The position numbers were made by a program, and so were the translations under genes. DNA of 64,000 nucleotides from Niabella pedocola (GTDB taxonomy: Bacteria > Bacteroidota > Bacteroidia > Chitinophagales > Chitinophagaceae): positions 124,001 to 188,000 of the forward strand of contig NZ_JAJNEC010000008.1 of NCBI RefSeq assembly GCF_021044425.1, in the 5' to 3' direction. A model generated the notes under the pieces. That model was not told the DNA's origin, did no database searches, and worked only from the letters and a program-made list of their open reading frames with translations. Below are positions 60,324-64,000 of the stretch, one piece after another; the stretch's first letter is position 1, and each line of letters starts with the position of its first letter.

Positions 60324-61430
60324 TTACCGGGATTTCAGGTATATTGTCGTTCCACTTTTTGCAGCCCTGCGTGCGGCATCCAGGATCTCCACCACGGTTA
60401 CATTCACCGGCAGTTCGTACAGATCATTAACCTCCTGTTTCAGCGTTCCCTTTATTACACCCGCAAACACGGCGAACGGATCTTCAAAAGGCTCCGGCCT
60501 TGGCTCCAGGGTTTCTGTGGTTTCGGGAAGGGTTGCATCCAACCGGGTTCTTACCTTTGTACGATCTACAGCAATCGCATACCCTTTGGCACCATATACT
60601 TCCATGTCTTTACGGCTGAAAGTCCAGCTCCATGAAGCCTGGATCACGCATTGGGTTTCCGGGTACTGCAGGATGATCGTTGCTTCATCTTCTACTTTCG
60701 GATAGCGATCCGGGCGGTTTTGATGCGTGACGGCCGTAACCGATACAGGCCGCTGCCCATCCATTAACCAGGTCATCAAGTTGGCCCCGTAACAGCCAAA
60801 GTCCGTAAGGGCACCGCCACCATTCTTTACCGGGTCCGTAAGCCAGGAAACAAAATGCCGGTTCATCGCCCAAGGGCCTTCATGCCCGTCGTTTACCAGT
60901 ACTTTCCGTAACCGGCCCAGTTTTCCCTCCTTGTAACAGTTTCGTACATACTGGTTGCTGGCATACCAGGAGGTTTCAAAATTGGTCAGCACTTTTATTC
61001 CATGCTGCTTTGCCAGTGCCGCTATTTCCAGTGCGTCCTTATAGCTGGTGGCCAATGGTTTTTCTACCATTACATGCATCCTGCGTGGCGCTGCCGCCCG
61101 CACTACTTCAATGTGCTCGTTCACCGGCCCAAAAGCCATTACACCAGCAGGTTTTACCTGGTCCAGCATCTGTTTCAGATCCGTATAAAAAAGAGCCGCC
61201 GGCAGCCGGTACCGCTCCCGGAATTCCCGGATACGGTCGGCATTCGTTTCATAGATGCCAACGATTTCAATATCTCCTTTCAGTTTCCGGTTATAGATCC
61301 AGTCGCTGTGTCCGTGCGTGATGCCTGCGATGGCAAGGCGTACGGGTTGCTGTGCTGCTGTTCCTCCTGCATATGAAATGCAAAGGATCAAAAGCAGGAA
61401 CAACCGTTGTATCGTTTTTATTTCCTTCAT
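60324..61430 (-). CDS. Exported Gfo/Idh/MocA family oxidoreductase
   Basis: This 368-residue protein has an N-terminal Rossmann fold (VRLAIAGITHGHSDWIY) and the MVEKPLATSYKDALEI block near residue 125, whose EKP lysine is normally part of the sugar site in this family. The glycine-rich loop is GITHGH, not a full GxGxxG. A hydrophobic signal segment (IQRLFLLLILCISYAGGTAAQ) precedes it with no twin arginine, so it looks like a Sec signal. That would place an NAD(P)-type enzyme outside the cytoplasm. It lies in the uronate operon, so its substrate may be a uronate or sugar alcohol; it could also be a non-redox member. Confidence 0.8.
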   Translation of the reverse strand: MKEIKTIQRLFLLLILCISYAGGTAAQQPVRLAIAGITHGHSDWIYNRKLKGDIEIVGIYETNADRIREFRERYRLPAALFYTDLKQMLDQVKPAGVMAFGPVNEHIEVVRAAAPRRMHVMVEKPLATSYKDALEIAALAKQHGIKVLTNFETSWYASNQYVRNCYKEGKLGRLRKVLVNDGHEGPWAMNRHFVSWLTDPVKNGGGALTDFGCYGANLMTWLMDGQRPVSVTAVTHQNRPDRYPKVEDEATIILQYPETQCVIQASWSWTFSRKDMEVYGAKGYAIAVDRTKVRTRLDATLPETTETLEPRPEPFEDPFAVFAGVIKGTLKQEVNDLYELPVNVTVVEILDAARRAAKSGTTIYLKSR

Positions 61431-61463
61431 GGTTCAGGTGCCTGCCGGACCGGACCGCAATGA

Positions 61464-62489
61464 TTACCGCTGTACCCGTCCGCTGGCATCGCCCTTCATC
61501 AGCGTTTTTACGTCGCTTAATGTGGCATGGTTCAGGTCTCCGGGGATCGTATGTTTTAATGCAGAAGCCGCCACACCAAATTCTGCCGCATCGGCCATGC
61601 TCATACCGGTAACCAGTCCGTAAATCAGGCCGCTGGCAAAACTATCGCCGCTTCCTACACGGTCTACAATGCGCACATCGTATTTACGAGTATGATAAAA
61701 CTCTGTGCCATCACTTACCAGCGCGCTCCAGCCGTTATCACTGGCGCTGTAGCTCTCGCGCAAAGAGGAAGCGATATATTTAAAATTGAACTTTTCTTTC
61801 ATCTGACGGATCACATCCTTGTAGCCGTCCAGGTTCAGTTCTCCTTTTGTAATATCCGTGTCCGCAGCTTTAAAGCCCAAGGTGGTTTCTGCATCTTCTT
61901 CATTGCCGATGCAAACGTCCACATATTTGCAAAGCTCGGTCATTACTTCCCGGGCTTTTTCCTTACTCCACAATTTTTTACGGTAATTCAGGTCAATGCT
62001 GGTAGTAATCCCCTTTGCCTTTGCGGCCTTCAGCGCTGCTTCGGTTAAAGCCGCCGCTTTATCGCTTAGCGCCGGTGTAATACCGGTTGTATGAAACCAA
62101 TCGGCCCCGTCGAGGATCTTGTCAAAATCAAACTCACTGGCATCTACTTCTGCAATAGCCGCACCAGCGCGATCGTAGATCACCTGCGATGCCCGCATGG
62201 ATGCACCTGTTTCGAGGAAGTAAATACCCAGCCGGTCGCCACCTCTTGCCACAAAATCGGTATTCACCCCGTAACGGCGTAAATGATTGATAGCAGACTG
62301 GCCAATGGCATTGTCCGGAACCTTTGATACAAAATAACCGTCAAGCCCGTAATTGGAAAGGGCCACAGCTACGTTGGCTTCACCGCCCCCATAGGTAACA
62401 TCAAAAGAATCCGCCTGAACAAAACGCTCAAAACCCGGAGTGGACAAGCGTAACATGATTTCGCCCAGTGTAACAACTTTCTTTGACAT
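61464..62489 (-). CDS. kdgK: 2-keto-3-deoxygluconate kinase
   Basis: This 341-residue PfkB-family sugar kinase makes KDPG from 2-keto-3-deoxygluconate with ATP. The N-terminal LGEIMLRLSTPGFERFVQ and YGGGEANVAVALSNYG are typical of KdgK. The C-terminal phosphate and ATP motif is RVGSGDSFASGLIYGL, with the catalytic aspartate in GSGD. It follows the small membrane protein by 11 bp and precedes the oxidoreductase gene by 33 bp. With eda it converts KDG to pyruvate and glyceraldehyde 3-phosphate. Confidence 0.92.
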   Translation of the reverse strand: MSKKVVTLGEIMLRLSTPGFERFVQADSFDVTYGGGEANVAVALSNYGLDGYFVSKVPDNAIGQSAINHLRRYGVNTDFVARGGDRLGIYFLETGASMRASQVIYDRAGAAIAEVDASEFDFDKILDGADWFHTTGITPALSDKAAALTEAALKAAKAKGITTSIDLNYRKKLWSKEKAREVMTELCKYVDVCIGNEEDAETTLGFKAADTDITKGELNLDGYKDVIRQMKEKFNFKYIASSLRESYSASDNGWSALVSDGTEFYHTRKYDVRIVDRVGSGDSFASGLIYGLVTGMSMADAAEFGVAASALKHTIPGDLNHATLSDVKTLMKGDASGRVQR

Positions 62490-62500
62490 AATAATATTCT

Positions 62501-62905
62501 CTATTTTTTGTTTGTTAGAATGAAAAGATCGATCAGGCGTATCGCCATCAAAAAAAACTGAATGCCCAATATGGCTACCATTGCAAAAGGTACGTACTTC
62601 TGCCGGTATCTCGATTTGTTGTAGGGCAATAAACTCACCGGTAAACTGATCAAAAAGCCCAAAACCGGAATGCCCAACGCAAGAAACAGGAACAGGTCCT
62701 TTCTGATTCCGCTGTCACCAACCGCCCCGTCATAAAGATCTGCGAGTTGTTCATCCATTGTTGCAAGGGTAATAAAATACAAAAGGATGGTTAATAAAAC
62801 AACGATCCCCAGCATTCCCAAAACGGTTGCCCGCCTGAGAAAAAAGGGACGCTCCGGCTGCGCTTCCGGAAACAGGTTTTCTGTTATATTTTGGTTGACG
62901 ATCAC
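62501..62905 (-). CDS. Small membrane protein in uronate operon
   Basis: I do not recognise this family. The predicted protein has about 134 residues and three hydrophobic helices (GMLGIVVLLTILLYFI, LFLFLALGIPVLGFLIS and FAMVAILGIQFFLMAI). The frame is open upstream to 63013, but that region lies within kduI. A GTG at 62905, 7 bp after the kduI stop, is the best start. The short N-terminal region is polar and contains ITENLFPEAQPERP. Tight placement between kduI and kdgK suggests a supporting role, perhaps with transport, but none is shown. Confidence 0.6.
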   Translation of the reverse strand: MIVNQNITENLFPEAQPERPFFLRRATVLGMLGIVVLLTILLYFITLATMDEQLADLYDGAVGDSGIRKDLFLFLALGIPVLGFLISLPVSLLPYNKSRYRQKYVPFAMVAILGIQFFLMAIRLIDLFILTNKK

Positions 62906-62912
62906 AATACTT

Positions 62913-63743
62913 CTATAATAACGTAGCAATCGGTGCCGGGTCCATGTCTGTATACTGTTTGTTTTCGCCGGCCATACCCCAGATGAATCCGTAGTTGGAA
63001 GTACCGCAGCCAAAGTGCATGCTCCAGGGCGGAGAGATCACCGCTTCCTGGTTCTGCATAATGATGTGACGGGTTTGCTGCGGCTGTCCCATCATATGAA
63101 ACAGGCGCTGTTCTTCCGGCAGGTCGAAATAGAAATAGATCTCGGTTCTGCGGGTATGTGTATGCGGAGGAACAGAGTTCCATACGCTGCCTGTTTCCAG
63201 CACCGTGAGCCCCATTACCAGCTGACAGCTTTGAACACCCTCTTCATGAATATATTTGTAAATGGTTCTTTTATTAGAAGTGGTAATATCGCCCAATGTT
63301 ACCGGTGCTGCCTGCTCCTTGGTGTACTTGGTAGTGGGATAGTCGTGATGTGCCGGCGCCGACAAAATATAAAACACCGCGGGATCTTTTTTCCCGTTGC
63401 TGCTGAAGCTTACTTTTTTAGATCCACGGCCGATATACAGGCAATCCAGTTTATCCAGCGCAAATTTCTGACCGTCTACAGTGATCGTGCCTTTGCCTCC
63501 TACATTGATGACACCCATTTCCCGGCGTTGCAGAAAAAACTCGGATTTTAATTCTTCCTCATTTTTCAGCGATACCGCTTTCGCCACGGGCTTTACACCA
63601 CCTACAATCAACCGATCGTAGAAGCTGTAAACCAGGGTTAGCTTGTCGGTCTTCATCAGATCTTCAACAAGAAAGCTTTCCCGCAATTGCTCTGTGGTCA
63701 TTCCTTTTGTTTCCTGCGGACTGTGTTCGTATCTTATTTCCAT
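62913..63743 (-). CDS. kduI: 5-keto-4-deoxyuronate isomerase
   Basis: This 276-residue cupin-fold enzyme converts 5-keto-4-deoxyuronate into 2,5-diketo-3-deoxygluconate. The metal ligands H194, H196 and E201 (PPHTHTRRTEIYFYF) and H243 (SPPWSMHFGCG) match the zinc site of E. coli KduI with a shift of two residues. Length and C-terminal GMAGENKQYTDMD are normal. It starts 40 bp after the stop of kduD. The substrate arises when lyases cleave uronate-containing polymers such as pectin, ulvan or glycosaminoglycans. Confidence 0.95.
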   Translation of the reverse strand: MEIRYEHSPQETKGMTTEQLRESFLVEDLMKTDKLTLVYSFYDRLIVGGVKPVAKAVSLKNEEELKSEFFLQRREMGVINVGGKGTITVDGQKFALDKLDCLYIGRGSKKVSFSSNGKKDPAVFYILSAPAHHDYPTTKYTKEQAAPVTLGDITTSNKRTIYKYIHEEGVQSCQLVMGLTVLETGSVWNSVPPHTHTRRTEIYFYFDLPEEQRLFHMMGQPQQTRHIIMQNQEAVISPPWSMHFGCGTSNYGFIWGMAGENKQYTDMDPAPIATLL

Positions 63744-63783
63744 TTCTAGTTTCTGATTTTTGATTTCTTATTTTTAATTGAAC

Positions 63784-64000
63784 TCACCGGCCCATCCAGC
63801 CGCCATCTACGGTAAGAATGGTGCCATGTACATAGCTTCCTGCTTCGGAGGCTAAAAAAACTGCGGGCCCGGCAAAATCTTCGGGTGTACCCCAGCGACC
63901 CGCCGGAATCCGGTCCAGGATCGATTTACTGCGCTCCGCATCTTCCCGTAATGCCTGCGTATTGTCGGTTGCAATATAACCCGGTGCAATACCGTTTACA
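63784..64000 (-). CDS. kduD: 2-deoxy-D-gluconate 3-dehydrogenase KduD (partial)
   Basis: The window cuts this gene, so only its last 72 codons are seen. The translated end reads VNGIAPGYIATDNT, RIPAGRWGTPEDFAGPAVFL and, before the stop, TILTVDGGWMGR. This is the C-terminal part of a short-chain dehydrogenase, and VNGIAPGYIATDNTQALR is typical of KduD. The enzyme reduces 2,5-diketo-3-deoxygluconate to 2-keto-3-deoxygluconate. It directly precedes kduI, as expected. The start and the catalytic Ser/Tyr/Lys lie outside the window. Confidence 0.85.
   Translation of the reverse strand, partial: VNGIAPGYIATDNTQALREDAERSKSILDRIPAGRWGTPEDFAGPAVFLASEAGSYVHGTILTVDGGWMGR

Noticed and set aside
1..64000. 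tRNA, rRNA, CRISPR array, insertion sequence or prophage
   Set aside because: I looked for T-loop-like GGTTCGAATCC, regular direct repeats, transposase motifs and phage genes and found none.

Overview
This 64 kb window is chromosomal DNA from a member of the Bacteroidota, most likely the family Chitinophagaceae. The evidence is a SusC/SusD pair, a FecR-ECF sigma regulatory set, TPR-LuxR and TSP3-OmpA proteins, an RRM protein with a glycine-rich tail, and promoter-like TAnnTTTG boxes with an upstream TTG/TTTG about 19 bp away. Most genes have no strong Shine-Dalgarno sequence. I saw no insertion sequence, prophage, CRISPR array, tRNA or rRNA gene. The species is not determined.

Layout. 1-2.9 kb: an SPL-like radical SAM protein divergent from a TPR/LuxR-type regulator. 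2.9-9.2 kb (minus strand): ECF sigma factor, FecR anti-sigma, an STN-containing TonB-dependent receptor, gluconokinase and gluconate permease, which looks like a cell-surface-signalled gluconate or gluconate-conjugate system. 9.3-22.0 kb (minus strand): a sialic acid utilisation locus with a GntR/FadR-type regulator, SusC, SusD, a sialidase lipoprotein, a three-PKD plus LamG lipoprotein, a second sialidase lipoprotein, N-acetylneuraminate lyase, a NanM-like mutarotase and an MFS transporter. A shared operator-like motif (TGTAGNACA) sits in both the susC and the regulator promoter regions. 22.2-25.6 kb: a GH78 alpha-L-rhamnosidase and a small unknown protein.

25.9-38.9 kb is mainly housekeeping: gltB-gltD, a major OmpA/TSP3 outer membrane protein, a polyprenyl diphosphate synthase, recJ, rpsF-rpsR-rplI with an unusually structured rpsR-rplI spacer, and an RRM RNA-binding protein. 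39.0-46.0 kb (minus strand): a tetR-tolC-hlyD-RND efflux operon headed by a perfect 16-bp inverted repeat. 46.2-54.7 kb (plus strand): DUF502 and DUF1015 proteins, a signal-peptidase-like protein that appears to lack both catalytic residues, an unknown secreted protein, a TPR protein, an acyl-CoA synthetase and a PMT/ArnT-like glycosyltransferase.

54.9-64 kb (minus strand): a GH2 beta-mannosidase-like enzyme, then a tight operon for unsaturated uronate and hexuronate use: kduD (cut by the window end), kduI, a small membrane protein, kdgK, an exported Gfo/Idh/MocA oxidoreductase, a YhcH family protein, eda and exuT. Together these take 5-keto-4-deoxyuronate through 2-keto-3-deoxygluconate and KDPG to pyruvate and glyceraldehyde 3-phosphate. 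The gluconate module enters the same chemistry at 6-phosphogluconate, but no 6-phosphogluconate dehydratase is in view.
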